Part shown: positions 8,401 to 16,659 of the stretch, piece after piece
Layout: each line of letters opens with the position of its first letter
Numbering within the stretch: position 1 is the stretch's first letter
From: JAGNRR01 sp964389575
GTDB lineage: Bacteria > Bacteroidota > Bacteroidia > Chitinophagales > Chitinophagaceae
Length of the DNA: 64,000 bases
Direction of reading: 5' to 3'
Assembly (NCBI GenBank): GCA_964389575.1
Contig: CAYMFF010000002.1
Coordinates: 16,217-80,216, forward strand
Program-made: the position numbers and the translations under genes
Notes under the pieces: generated by a model
The model's database searches: none
What the model saw: only the letters and a program-made list of their open reading frames with translations
What the model was told of the DNA's origin: nothing

Positions 8401-11400
8401 TGTTTCTGCCTTTCGCAATGCATACATTAATAAGAGCATTTCACGACAAGGCAATATTTCCCATGCTTGGGATCAAAAAACAGAACAGTTTGCGATATCC
8501 GAAAAAGATCGCGGTGGTTTTTCAGCTAATTATTTTACAGTTCGTAACAACCGTTTGTATTCTAAAAACGTAGTGGTTTCGGTTCCTTGGAGTAATAAAA
8601 ACTTAAAGCTTACCTACGAAACTTTTAGAGACAAAATATTACCAGGAAGCCAGCAAGAATGGAAAATAAAAATTAGTGGAAACGAAAAAGAGAAAGTGAG
8701 TGCCGAGTTATTGGCCACCATGTATGACGCCTCCTTAGATGCTTTTGCAAAAAACTATTGGAGTTCGTTAAAACTATTTGGAAGTAATTACACAACAGTA
8801 AATTGGAATACACGTGCATTTGGAACTGGCTTGAGTAAAACACTTTATAAAGGACCTCGATCTATAAGAGGTGATAAATACAGGCAATATCCGCAATTGA
8901 ATATGTATGGATTAACGAACAATGGATATGGTAACGTGAACTACTTTGGTCGAATTGGCGGTAATCGTGAAATAAGATCAGCAGCCGGCTCATATTCATT
9001 AGACGCCGCAGAAGCAGCTCCTTCTGCTCCTCGAAGAATGAGAAAATCTAAATCGATGCCCGCTGTTAGTAATTCGGCAGGAGCGAATAGAAATGAAGGC
9101 GAAGCGGACGATTTCAGAGTATTTAGAGGAAACAAATACGAAAAGTCCGAGGATAAACAATCCAACTCCATTGGCGAAGAACAGCAATTAAACGATGTAA
9201 AAGTCAGAACCAATATGAGCGAAACTGCTTTCTTCTTTCCTGACCTAAAAACCGATCAGAATGGTGATATTATTTTATCCTTCACCGCTCCTGAAGCACT
9301 GACCCGTTGGAATGTAAAAACATTTGCCCATACCACTGATATGCAAACTGGCTCCTTGGAAAAAACGCTGGTTACTCAAAAACAATTGATGCTTACACCG
9401 AATCATCCTCGTTTTATGCGCGAGAGTGATAAAATGATTTATAGCACCAAAGTTTCTAATCTATCAGATAAAAATCTCAATGGTACCGCACGACTACAAA
9501 TTATTAATGCCAAAACCAATGAGAATATTGATGGTTTCTTTAGTAATGCCTACAATGAATTATCTTTTGATATTGAGGCAGGTAAAAGCAAAGAAATCAC
9601 TTGGAACCTTGCTATTCCTGAAGCTTTTACAGATCCAGTAATTGTTCGCATTGTAGCTCAGGCTGATGGATTTAGCGATGGCGAACAAAAGAGTATTCCG
9701 CTATTACTAAATTCTATGTTAGTAACTGAGACGATTCCATTACCAGTAAGAGCCAATACAACAAGAAATTTTAAACTGGACAAACTAATTAATAGTGGCA
9801 AGTCTAGCACATTAAAGCATCATAAACTTACGGTAGAATACACAGCGAATCCGGCTTGGTATGCAGTGCAAGCACTACCCTATCTTACGGATTATCCGTA
9901 TGAATGCAGTGAACAAACATTCAATCGATATTACGCGAATGCATTGGCGAGTCATATTGCTAATAGCTCACCGCGTATCAACAAAATATTCTCGGAGTGG
10001 AAAGAAAAAGATACTGCCGCTTTACTTTCTAACTTAGAAAAAAACCAAGAGCTAAAAAGTGCCTTGTTGCAAGAAACACCCTGGGTTTTTGAAGCAGAAA
10101 ACGAAACGGCACAGAAAAAACTAATTGCCAACTTATTTAATGTAAATCGAATGAGTAAAGAACTTGCTTTGACATTGAAAAAACTAGAAAAACTCCAAAC
10201 GTCTAATGGTGGCTTTGCTTGGTTCAAAGGTATGCGAGACAATCGATTTATCACCCAATATATTATTACGGGTATTGCCCGTTTGCAAAAGTTAGGTTTA
10301 GCTGATGCTAAGAATAATGAAAAAATTCAAAATATTTTAAATCGAGCGATTCCTTATCTAGATTCCCGAATCCGTGAAGACTATTTATATCTAGTAAAAA
10401 AAGGTCTTTTGAAAAACCAAAATATTGGATATACCCAAATTCAATATTTATATATGCGCTCATTTTTTCAGAACAGAAAAATTAGTACCGTAAACAAAGT
10501 AGCATTTAACTATTACAAAAAACAAGGTAAAAAACATTGGAACAAACAGAATAAATACATGCAAGGAATGCTGGCCTTAGCCATGAATCGATATGATGAA
10601 AAACCAACTGCTGAAAATATCATGGAGGCCTTGCGACAAAATGCCATTCATAAAGAAGAAATGGGAATGTATTGGAAAGAGCTTAATCAGGGGTCGTATT
10701 GGTGGCATTCTGCGCCTATTGAAGCGCATAGTTTATTGATTGAGGCGTTTAGAGAAATCCCAAATTTGAGTGCACAAAAAGCACTACCTAAAGATCAGAT
10801 TGATGAAGTAGATGAACTACGTATTTGGCTCTTAAAACAAAAACAAACGACGCAATGGAAAACAACCAAAGCCACAGCCGATGCTTGTTATGCTCTGCTA
10901 TTAGGCGGTGCAGATTGGCTAGGCGCTGAGCCCGATGTAAGAATGAAATTAGGCTCCAAGAAAATCAATCTCTCCGATTATAAGCAAGAAGCTGGCACCG
11001 GTTACACTAAATTCTCATTTAATCAAAAAGAGGTAAAACCTGAAATGGGCAATATAGAAGTTAGCGTAAAATCAGATAAAAAAGTAGGTACTACTTGGGG
11101 TGCTGTATATTGGCAGTATTTTGAGCAATTAGATAAAATTACCGAATCAGAAACACCACTGAGTCTCAAAAAACAAGTTTATAAAGTAGTGCAGGGAGAC
11201 CGAGGAGATGAACTCGTGTTAGTAAAAGATGGGCAACAATTAACTGTCGGTGATAAAGTAAAAATACGTATCGAATTGCGCGTAGATCGTCGGATGGAAT
11301 TTGTGCATATGAAAGATATGCGAGGCGCTTGTTTTGAGCCAACGAATGTGCTGAGTAATTATAAATATCAAAATGGATTGGGCTATTACGAGAGTACAAA

Positions 11401-11575
11401 AGATGCCTCTACACAATTTTTCTTTGACAATTTAAGACCTGGAACTTATGTGTTCGAGTATCCAATGTTTACTACCCTGCGAGGAGATTACAGCAATGGC
11501 ATAACCACCATTCAGTGCATGTATGCTCCTGAATTTAGTAGTCACAGCGAAGGAATTCGAGTACAAGTGAAATAG
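5456..11575 (+). CDS. Alpha-2-macroglobulin family protein (bacterial, thioester-containing)
   Basis: A 2039-residue exported protein. I start it at the ATG at 5456, where the signal peptide M-K-K-S-L-L-I-L-S-A-I-L begins; upstream in-frame residues are implausible. An N-terminal helical, TPR-like region (about 25-330) is followed by macroglobulin domains. The MG2 hallmark T-D-R-A-I-Y-R-P-G-Q lies near residue 588. The region around 1180-1250 is low-complexity (A, S, P, K, E) and bait-like. Next comes the A2M hallmark E-T-A-F-F-F-P-D-L then P-E-A-L-T-R-W-N. An intact thioester motif C-S-E-Q follows, with its Cys at residue 1484 in Y-P-Y-E-C-S-E-Q-T, within an alpha-helical thioester domain. 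Family members trap proteases in the periplasm or at the surface. There is no lipobox, and no penicillin-binding protein 1C gene is adjacent. Confidence 0.93.
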   Translation: MKKSLLILSAILISLSSIAQSNYYETQWQKVAELTKNQKSQDAEKIIRQVMATAKKEKNTEQTIKSLILLRNSIAQRDEKDKVNTIQDFEKEIRGLRFPEKNIMHSMIASLYHSYYQNNRYKIYKRTEVADSRDLKFPADIETWTPQLFFNKIQEQYDASLENTKGLKEYKTTQFPELIQKGKNTATLRPTLFDVLVHRAIDYYQNNEIDITKASYYFKLKSPKAFAPADEFASHVFKTKDDYSTKYVALSYLQLATRFHLNDTKEDALIDLEAKRLLFVKNNFDGSKGRDKYIAALQELYNKYPNRLATAKPILQLANELQSTNKASAVEHAEDIVEQYKESIEFTAAKRLIQNVKKKELRLTTEKADVAGKNILGKLNFRNIDNVYFKIIPLSPEQFKKRETDSRANKTIPRGKSVKEWNLALNKSAWKNLKKYDAHETEIKIDKLSQGHYAIIASGDPTFSQSKSPVSFSLFQTNDLSYVVNGVDNGNVLYVVNRSTGQPINGARVTRYISEYDYNKRRNVSTKVDSKLSDAEGRINYVTSKNYNYRRYDIEIEHQGQQLYIRGAFNSNRSYTPKDKNTLHLFTDRAIYRPGQTIYFKGIFVQSAGNRQKHQVLSGKKIDIILKDANYKEVKKQTLTTNNFGSINGTFTAPEGLLNGRFTLYTRKGQKQIRVEEYKRPKFEVTMDKLNQNVKLGDQITVSGNAKAYAGNSIEGAKVKYIVKRNVRWPYYWCYYRWGGFNRNSNEIVMTQGETTTDADGKFSVTFLAEGDENIDQRTKPFYDFAVHADVTDVNGEVRSGDKSYAISKESLLLSIGAPSQSDFNKFNSIKVQTTNIQGKFTATDVKIEFIKLTAPERFLKKRMWQVPKQNLLSQSDFAKYFPDYEYKNESKPLFWAEGKTVWQKNIRTKENERTFLQKIAPNEGYYLIKATARDKDNNLIEEKKVVRMVNTSRTKAVSNEALFTNLSDASVQPGDQTNLSIVSAFRNAYINKSISRQGNISHAWDQKTEQFAISEKDRGGFSANYFTVRNNRLYSKNVVVSVPWSNKNLKLTYETFRDKILPGSQQEWKIKISGNEKEKVSAELLATMYDASLDAFAKNYWSSLKLFGSNYTTVNWNTRAFGTGLSKTLYKGPRSIRGDKYRQYPQLNMYGLTNNGYGNVNYFGRIGGNREIRSAAGSYSLDAAEAAPSAPRRMRKSKSMPAVSNSAGANRNEGEADDFRVFRGNKYEKSEDKQSNSIGEEQQLNDVKVRTNMSETAFFFPDLKTDQNGDIILSFTAPEALTRWNVKTFAHTTDMQTGSLEKTLVTQKQLMLTPNHPRFMRESDKMIYSTKVSNLSDKNLNGTARLQIINAKTNENIDGFFSNAYNELSFDIEAGKSKEITWNLAIPEAFTDPVIVRIVAQADGFSDGEQKSIPLLLNSMLVTETIPLPVRANTTRNFKLDKLINSGKSSTLKHHKLTVEYTANPAWYAVQALPYLTDYPYECSEQTFNRYYANALASHIANSSPRINKIFSEWKEKDTAALLSNLEKNQELKSALLQETPWVFEAENETAQKKLIANLFNVNRMSKELALTLKKLEKLQTSNGGFAWFKGMRDNRFITQYIITGIARLQKLGLADAKNNEKIQNILNRAIPYLDSRIREDYLYLVKKGLLKNQNIGYTQIQYLYMRSFFQNRKISTVNKVAFNYYKKQGKKHWNKQNKYMQGMLALAMNRYDEKPTAENIMEALRQNAIHKEEMGMYWKELNQGSYWWHSAPIEAHSLLIEAFREIPNLSAQKALPKDQIDEVDELRIWLLKQKQTTQWKTTKATADACYALLLGGADWLGAEPDVRMKLGSKKINLSDYKQEAGTGYTKFSFNQKEVKPEMGNIEVSVKSDKKVGTTWGAVYWQYFEQLDKITESETPLSLKKQVYKVVQGDRGDELVLVKDGQQLTVGDKVKIRIELRVDRRMEFVHMKDMRGACFEPTNVLSNYKYQNGLGYYESTKDASTQFFFDNLRPGTYVFEYPMFTTLRGDYSNGITTIQCMYAPEFSSHSEGIRVQVK

Positions 11576-11929
11576 TTAGAATTTCTCAGAAAGGTCAGAT
11601 TTAATCAACGTGATTTTATTTTTGCGATCAAAATAATACTGCACGTGAAAATCTAAGAGTCCATCAGTTGTCTTAGAATTAATAATAATGGAATCATCAA
11701 ATTCTACAACGGTTTCACATTCTACAATAAAATTTGGAATTTTTTCTACAATTACTTCAAAGTAATTCAGCACTTTTTGGACACCTTTTAATACACCATT
11801 AGAATCCGGAAACAATCGTAAAACATTCGTTGAGCGTAACTCAACATGATCGTCGAAATAAGGTCCTAGATCTTCAATTGATTTAGCATTCCATTTTTCA
11901 ATTAAGGATGCAATTATTTCTTTGCGCAT
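11576..11929 (-). CDS. SnoaL/NTF2-like small protein
   Basis: A 117-residue soluble protein with the pattern of the NTF2-like (SnoaL) superfamily. An N-terminal helix (K-E-I-I-A-S-L-I-E-K-W-N) is followed by Y-F-D-D-H-V-E-L, a G-V-x-x-V-L-N-Y-F helix, then three or four beta strands ending in F-H-V-Q-Y-Y-F-D. Many members are small-ligand binders or isomerases; the role cannot be assigned. Its stop codon begins on the base directly after the macroglobulin stop, so the two convergent genes are separated by zero bases. Confidence 0.75.
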   Translation of the reverse strand: MRKEIIASLIEKWNAKSIEDLGPYFDDHVELRSTNVLRLFPDSNGVLKGVQKVLNYFEVIVEKIPNFIVECETVVEFDDSIIINSKTTDGLLDFHVQYYFDRKNKITLIKSDLSEKF

Positions 11930-11952
11930 AGGTTTAGAGGTTTAGCAGATGA

Positions 11953-12981
11953 TTATTTCTTCCCTACTCTCAAAAATAAGGTATTCCGCTTACCATCAGG
12001 TGCAATTCGTATTACAATTGAAGGTTTGTTAGCATTTTGTGCGCTGTAATATTCTGTATGAAATACTTCATCATCGCTATTTTCATACATCTCTTCATAG
12101 GCCATATCAATTGGCTCGTACTCTTCGGGTAATGTTTCTTCAATTTCATCTTTTATCTCAAGATATAATTCTTCTAAATCCTCGTAATACTTCTTAGTCC
12201 CAAACTCTGCTATGAAACAATCTGCTCCTTTGAATTGATTGATATAATTTTTTTTGGCTTTGGGCAATTTTATTCGTGATTGGTAAACTCCTTCGACCTG
12301 ACCTGTTTTTAATTTATTGAGTTGACCTTGTTCCGCCAACGTATGAATTTGCATTAACTGCTGTCCAAATTTTGATAAGGTCTTTATAAAATCTACTTCA
12401 CCTTGATCATTATAAGCATCCAAGCTCAGATGATTTTTCTTTTTGACGACTTCTTTCTTTACTGGTTCTTTTCTGATTGGTTCAGTTTTAGTTTTAATAA
12501 CTTCCTCTTTTTCATCATCCAAATTGGGGATAGAAACTGGGATATCAATCGTGAGAACCAAATACGGTTTCTTATTAAAATCTTTTCTGATAATTTCATC
12601 AGCCAGCCTAGCGAATTCATTGGCTGCATTTTTAGTTGTAAAAAAATAGGTTAAGCTTGGCAGATTTGTTCCTTCATAGTTTGGAGAAGTGTGACTTATA
12701 CAATCATCCTCATCACCACAAATAAACTGCACCGTACTTCCTTCGTCTCCATCGTTCACTACTATTTTTTTAATATTATCAATGGTATAATGATCCGTAT
12801 AACCAGCAACTTTTTGTTCTATAAAACCAGAACTCACTTGATACGAAAGCGGTGCCGCATTATCACCACCATGAATTTTTAGTAAGGTATTCATGCGATT
12901 CATGTTTTTACCGCCAATTTGTGCGATGCTAAAAACAGGGATCAACATTAAAGAAAATAAGGTTAGAATTAATAATCTCAT
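11953..12981 (-). CDS. Secreted protein of unknown function
   Basis: A 342-residue protein with a clear signal peptide (M-R-L-L-I-L-T-L-F-S-L-M-L-I-P-V-F-S-I-A-Q cleaved near residue 21). A beta-rich N-terminal region to about residue 130 contains C-G-D-E-D-D-C, then comes a Lys/Glu-rich linker (about 150-185) and a mixed C-terminal region ending in R-N-T-L-F-L-R-V-G-K-K. I recognise no family. The single Cys pair in C-G-D-E-D-D-C could be a disulfide or metal site. Its start is 84 bases from the end of mdh, with a terminator between, so it is probably transcribed alone. Confidence 0.7.
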   Translation of the reverse strand: MRLLILTLFSLMLIPVFSIAQIGGKNMNRMNTLLKIHGGDNAAPLSYQVSSGFIEQKVAGYTDHYTIDNIKKIVVNDGDEGSTVQFICGDEDDCISHTSPNYEGTNLPSLTYFFTTKNAANEFARLADEIIRKDFNKKPYLVLTIDIPVSIPNLDDEKEEVIKTKTEPIRKEPVKKEVVKKKNHLSLDAYNDQGEVDFIKTLSKFGQQLMQIHTLAEQGQLNKLKTGQVEGVYQSRIKLPKAKKNYINQFKGADCFIAEFGTKKYYEDLEELYLEIKDEIEETLPEEYEPIDMAYEEMYENSDDEVFHTEYYSAQNANKPSIVIRIAPDGKRNTLFLRVGKK

Positions 12982-13007
12982 ACCGACCTAAGATAAGTTT
13001 TTTTCAT

Positions 13008-13046
13008 AAAAAAAGCGCTACTCTAAAGGAGAGTAACGCTTTTTTA
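13008..13046 (-). terminator. Rho-independent terminator downstream of mdh
   Basis: An inverted repeat pairs AGCG and TACTCT with AGAGTA and CGCT around a 5-base loop, with one unpaired base per arm. A-runs and T-runs flank both sides, so it can end transcription on either strand. It lies 20 bases past the mdh stop on the minus strand. Confidence 0.85.
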
Positions 13047-13065
13047 AAGCTTAACTTTTATAAAT

Positions 13066-14004
13066 CTAAAGAACTTCAAGTTCTTTCAAGGATTCGTTCA
13101 TTGTGCGAACAGCTTCTGCAGAAGCCTTAAACAATCCTTTTTCTTCATCATTCAAATCATAATCAACGATTTTTTCCCAACCGTTTTTACCTATCACTAC
13201 TGGCACGCCGATACAAATATCGTTTTCATCATATTCCCCTTCTAAAGAAACACAACATGGCATAATTCTTTTTTCATCGCGCACGATTGCTTCCGTGAGC
13301 ATAGCACCCGCAGCTCCAGGAGCATACCAAGCACTTGTGCCTAATAAACCGGTTAGCGTTGCACCGCCAACCATCGTTTTTCCAGCAACATCTTTCATTT
13401 CATCTTCACTTAAGAAATTACCAATGGGCAATCCACCATAAGTAGCCAGACGTGTCAATGGAATCATTGTTTTATCGCCATGACCACCAATTACAGTTGC
13501 CTGCAAATCATTAGGTGAACAATTCATAGCCTCGCTAATTCTGTAACGGAATCGTGCACTATCCAAAATACCCCCCATTCCAATTACTCGATTCTTTGGC
13601 AAGCCAGTAGACTTCAACGTTAAATACGTCATAGTATCCATTGGATTAGAAATTATAATAAAAATACAATCTGGCGAATGCTTCAAAATATTACTAGTAA
13701 CATCTTTAACGATACCTGCATTGATACCAATTAATTCTGCACGAGTCATACCTGGCTTACGAGGAATTCCTGAAGTTACAACAGCTACTGAGCTACCAGC
13801 AGTTTTAGTGTAATCACCTGTCGTTCCTACGATAGTAGTATCAAAACCTTCAATCTGAGCGGTTTGATTTAAATCCATAGCCTTTCCTTCGGCATATCCT
13901 TCTTTAATATCCACCAAAACCAATTCATCACAAATTTGCTTTCTAGCGATGTTATCTGCACATGTTGTGCCTACGGCTCCTGCGCCTACTACTGTTACTT
14001 TCAT
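13066..14004 (-). CDS. mdh: Malate dehydrogenase (LDH-like class)
   Basis: An NAD-dependent oxidoreductase of malate/oxaloacetate in the TCA cycle, 312 residues. I use the ATG at 14002-14004 (M-K-V-T-V-V-G-A-G), because the longer frame from 14028 adds eight residues before the Rossmann strand. The dinucleotide-binding G-A-G-A-V-G is at 7-12. The substrate loop G-I-P-R-K-P-G-M-T-R carries R82 and R88; Arg at the first position marks malate rather than lactate specificity. D148/R151 and the catalytic H175 (I-G-G-H-G-D) are present. It is a single gene between a TAAATTTG promoter box and a strong terminator. Confidence 0.95.
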   Translation of the reverse strand: MKVTVVGAGAVGTTCADNIARKQICDELVLVDIKEGYAEGKAMDLNQTAQIEGFDTTIVGTTGDYTKTAGSSVAVVTSGIPRKPGMTRAELIGINAGIVKDVTSNILKHSPDCIFIIISNPMDTMTYLTLKSTGLPKNRVIGMGGILDSARFRYRISEAMNCSPNDLQATVIGGHGDKTMIPLTRLATYGGLPIGNFLSEDEMKDVAGKTMVGGATLTGLLGTSAWYAPGAAGAMLTEAIVRDEKRIMPCCVSLEGEYDENDICIGVPVVIGKNGWEKIVDYDLNDEEKGLFKASAEAVRTMNESLKELEVL

Positions 14005-14025
14005 ATTTCTAATTGTATTTGGGCG

Positions 14026-14033
14026 CAAATTTA
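14026..14033 (-). promoter_or_regulatory. Bacteroidota -7 box (TAAATTTG) of mdh
   Basis: The minus strand reads TAAATTTG, matching TAnnTTTG, 21 bases before the chosen mdh ATG at 14004. That spacing leaves a short ordinary leader, longer than for most other boxes in this window. Confidence 0.45.
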
Positions 14034-14110
14034 TTAAAAGGACTACGACCCACGAATTTTTCAGCCCGCTATTTTATTATTAGGATGTAATTGTTTGCAA
14101 CAGCAAAGGC

Positions 14111-14671
14111 TTAATTCATAGTTGGAACTCGATTTTTATCAACTAAAATGGTACCCTTGACATTTTTAATTTCATACACTGAAAAATCTTGGTTAGCTTC
14201 CAACCCATCTCCAAAAATGATTTGTGTCGGCGTATTGACTTTTACCTGTTTATCAGTAAAAAACTTACCCATCTTTTCGTTCCAGATAAGTTCTTCGGTA
14301 TGTAAGGTTTCGCCTTTGTCATTTCTGACAACAACACTGTCTTTCACTAATACATTTCCTTTGGACTCAAAGTAACGTCCATACTTTGCCGTCAGCGTGC
14401 TGGTAATATTTGATAGGTTATCAAAGAAATCAACGCGAAGGCCATCTTTCATTTCTACAAAAGGGGGCTTAATATCATTTTTCTGATAAAAACTATGAGC
14501 AAAAAGCTTTGCCTTGGTGTAACCGTTTTCGCTATACAAAATCGTAACATCCTCTCCTCGTTCTTGTTTTGCTTCATGCATCTTTCGAATCGTATCCAAC
14601 GATATTGGATCTTCTTTGCAAGAAGACAAGAAAAGTGAGATAATCAAAAAAGAAATGAAGAACCTAGTCAT
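14111..14671 (-). CDS. lptC: LPS export protein LptC, lipoprotein form
   Basis: A 186-residue LptC-family protein. LptC passes lipopolysaccharide from the LptB2FG extractor to the periplasmic LptA bridge. The N-terminus is a lipoprotein signal (M-T-R-F-F-I-S-F-L-I-I-S-L-F-L-S-S-C with the lipobox Cys near residue 18), as is common in Bacteroidota, rather than the transmembrane anchor of E. coli. The body is a run of beta strands typical of the OstA/LptC beta-jellyroll (L-T-A-K-Y-G-R-Y, V-L-V-K-D-S-V-V-V). It overlaps the stop of the barrel gene upstream by 8 bases, so the two are likely translationally coupled. Confidence 0.85.
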   Translation of the reverse strand: MTRFFISFLIISLFLSSCKEDPISLDTIRKMHEAKQERGEDVTILYSENGYTKAKLFAHSFYQKNDIKPPFVEMKDGLRVDFFDNLSNITSTLTAKYGRYFESKGNVLVKDSVVVRNDKGETLHTEELIWNEKMGKFFTDKQVKVNTPTQIIFGDGLEANQDFSVYEIKNVKGTILVDKNRVPTMN

Positions 14672-15926
14672 ACCTACGCTTCAAGAACCAGCGATCATTC
14701 ACTGTTACGCCTATAGAAAATCGTGTATAGTTTTCTTGCACCAATCCATTATCCAAGGTGCCTCTTCTTCCTAATTCAAGGGCAGCATTTAATTGTCCAA
14801 TACTCAATAATGTTCTACGAATGGGATACCCCAAACCAAAAGTCAAACCGGCAGAGTTGAGTTGCGTACCATTAAGTTGTAAAGGGTCATTGCTGTAGTA
14901 ACCACCAAATCGATAAGCGACTCTTTTCCAAACATTAAATTTATCATTCACGTCCGGCGTAAATTCTCCACCAAAACGAATAGAAGAAGATGATGCAAAC
15001 GAATCTGCAACATCAAAAGATCTATATTGAGACCAATCTGACTGTCTGTAATCAATGCCTACTTTCCAATAATCACCATCACCAAATTGCAAGCCAGCGC
15101 CTAACTTAGAAGGCAAAATTGTTTTCCCTTTTTTTCCTACAACACTATCCACTCGGTAACTATATAATCCAGAATTAATATCACCAATAGCTGAAAACCA
15201 ATAGCGATCTGAAGTCGTATTCATATTCATTTGGTTAGAAAAAGTAAGCGCCACATTCGCATACTTTTCTTTTTTGAATTTATGATGATAGGAAGCTCCA
15301 ATATCCCAAACGACACCGCTAAGAACTGTTCTTCGTAGAATATCAGAATTAAGAATATTTAGTGAATCTGTAAATGCTTCTGAAACATTGTTTTGAAAAT
15401 TACCAAAAACATAACCCGCATTAAATCCAATAGAAAATCCTTTGTACTCATGTGCAGCCCCTAGATAAACTTTTTGAATACTGCCTAAACCAAAATAATC
15501 ATATTGCACTCTTGAAATATTCGGAATAGAATCTTCGGCTCGCATACCATAATTCACTCTTGAGAACGGTAATAAACCAAAACTAAAAGCAGTGTGCTTG
15601 GATACAGGAAATGCAAGGTTTACGTAACTCAATCCAAATCCACCCGTGCGGTTTGAAGTATTATTGCTTCTTACATTAAATGAAGATCCTGCCAAACCTA
15701 ATTGATAGGAAGTTAGGCGAAGCGCAGAGTATGAAGAAGGATTAGAAGGGTTGATTAATATTCTGCTTCTATCCGCGATAGAAGTTCCTCCCATACCCCG
15801 ATTAGCAACATTCTCAGTTTGTTGTAACAAACCAATTCCATATCTCGAATAGGGTGAATTTTCTTGAGCTAGCAGTTGACCACTTCCCAATACAAGAACC
15901 AGGATAAATAATTTGATTTTATACAT
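14664..15926 (-). CDS. Outer-membrane beta-barrel protein
   Basis: A 420-residue protein with a signal peptide (cleavage near A-Q-E at residue 20). The phrase N-S-P-Y-S-R-Y-G-I-G is common in Bacteroidota outer-membrane proteins. A Gly/Asn turn region (N-R-G-M-G-G-T-S-I-A, N-P-S-N-P-S-S-Y-S-A-L) recalls FadL/PorV-like barrels. After that come alternating amphipathic strands with aromatic ends up to the C-terminus. The exact substrate is unknown. It overlaps coaX by 8 bases and lptC by 8 bases, so the three are one transcription unit. Linkage to lptC hints at a job in envelope biogenesis, but that is inference. Confidence 0.85.
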   Translation of the reverse strand: MYKIKLFILVLVLGSGQLLAQENSPYSRYGIGLLQQTENVANRGMGGTSIADRSRILINPSNPSSYSALRLTSYQLGLAGSSFNVRSNNTSNRTGGFGLSYVNLAFPVSKHTAFSFGLLPFSRVNYGMRAEDSIPNISRVQYDYFGLGSIQKVYLGAAHEYKGFSIGFNAGYVFGNFQNNVSEAFTDSLNILNSDILRRTVLSGVVWDIGASYHHKFKKEKYANVALTFSNQMNMNTTSDRYWFSAIGDINSGLYSYRVDSVVGKKGKTILPSKLGAGLQFGDGDYWKVGIDYRQSDWSQYRSFDVADSFASSSSIRFGGEFTPDVNDKFNVWKRVAYRFGGYYSNDPLQLNGTQLNSAGLTFGLGYPIRRTLLSIGQLNAALELGRRGTLDNGLVQENYTRFSIGVTVNDRWFLKRRYD

Positions 15927-16647
15927 TGTGTATTAATATGGCGTAAAGCCCTTTTAGTGTAAAATATTGGTCGGCAAATATCTCGTTTTTTAATCTACGA
16001 GCAAAGTAGCGGGTATCACCTCCAGTTAAAACTGCGTTAATTTCACCATACTCTTCTCGGTAGCGATTGATCATTCCATCAATTTCGGCGGCCGCACCGT
16101 TTACAGCACCACTGCGAATAGAAGTTTCGGTATCGAAGCCCAAAATAGCATCGTAACCTCTGTCATCCACTAACGGCAACTGGTCAGTATAATCATTCAT
16201 GCTTTTTAGGCGCATATGCACTCCCGGCGATATAGCACCACCTCGAAAAGCATGATTTGCAGCCAGAAAATTATAGGTAATACAAGTACCCACGCTAATC
16301 GCAATGCTATTTTTATCAGGATAATATTGCTTCAAACCAGCCACTAGCGCCAAGCGATCATTCCCTAATGTTTTTGGCGAACCATAAGCATTTAAAAATG
16401 GAAGCGGTGTGGTATGATCTAATAAAATAAATTTAGTCCGTTCACTCAGCAATTCATGCAAAGAAATTTCATGATCCACCACACTAGATAAAATGCAAGA
16501 CTCAGGTTTATAGTATTCTAACAATTCCGAAATATGCTCCTGATAATTATCCCTTAGAACTATTTCATTAATTAGTTTGTCTCCTTGAAAATATCCAAGT
16601 TTTTTTCTAGTGTTTCCAAAATCCAAGCAAAAGTGTACAGAAGCCAT
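15919..16647 (-). CDS. coaX: Type III pantothenate kinase
   Basis: CoaX phosphorylates pantothenate in the first step of coenzyme A synthesis. It belongs to the ASKHA fold and needs a monovalent cation. It is 242 residues, usual for the family. The N-terminal phosphate loop C-L-D-F-G-N-T-R has D9-F-G-N-T, and the central S-V-G-T-C-I-T-Y-N-F and G-G-A-I-S-P-G-V-H-M-R-L signatures are clear. A second phosphate motif A-V-L-T-G-G-D-T is near the end. It is 12 bases downstream of the LON-domain gene and overlaps the barrel gene by 8 bases. Confidence 0.94.
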   Translation of the reverse strand: MASVHFCLDFGNTRKKLGYFQGDKLINEIVLRDNYQEHISELLEYYKPESCILSSVVDHEISLHELLSERTKFILLDHTTPLPFLNAYGSPKTLGNDRLALVAGLKQYYPDKNSIAISVGTCITYNFLAANHAFRGGAISPGVHMRLKSMNDYTDQLPLVDDRGYDAILGFDTETSIRSGAVNGAAAEIDGMINRYREEYGEINAVLTGGDTRYFARRLKNEIFADQYFTLKGLYAILIHNV

Positions 16648-16659
16648 GTGAGTGTTGAT

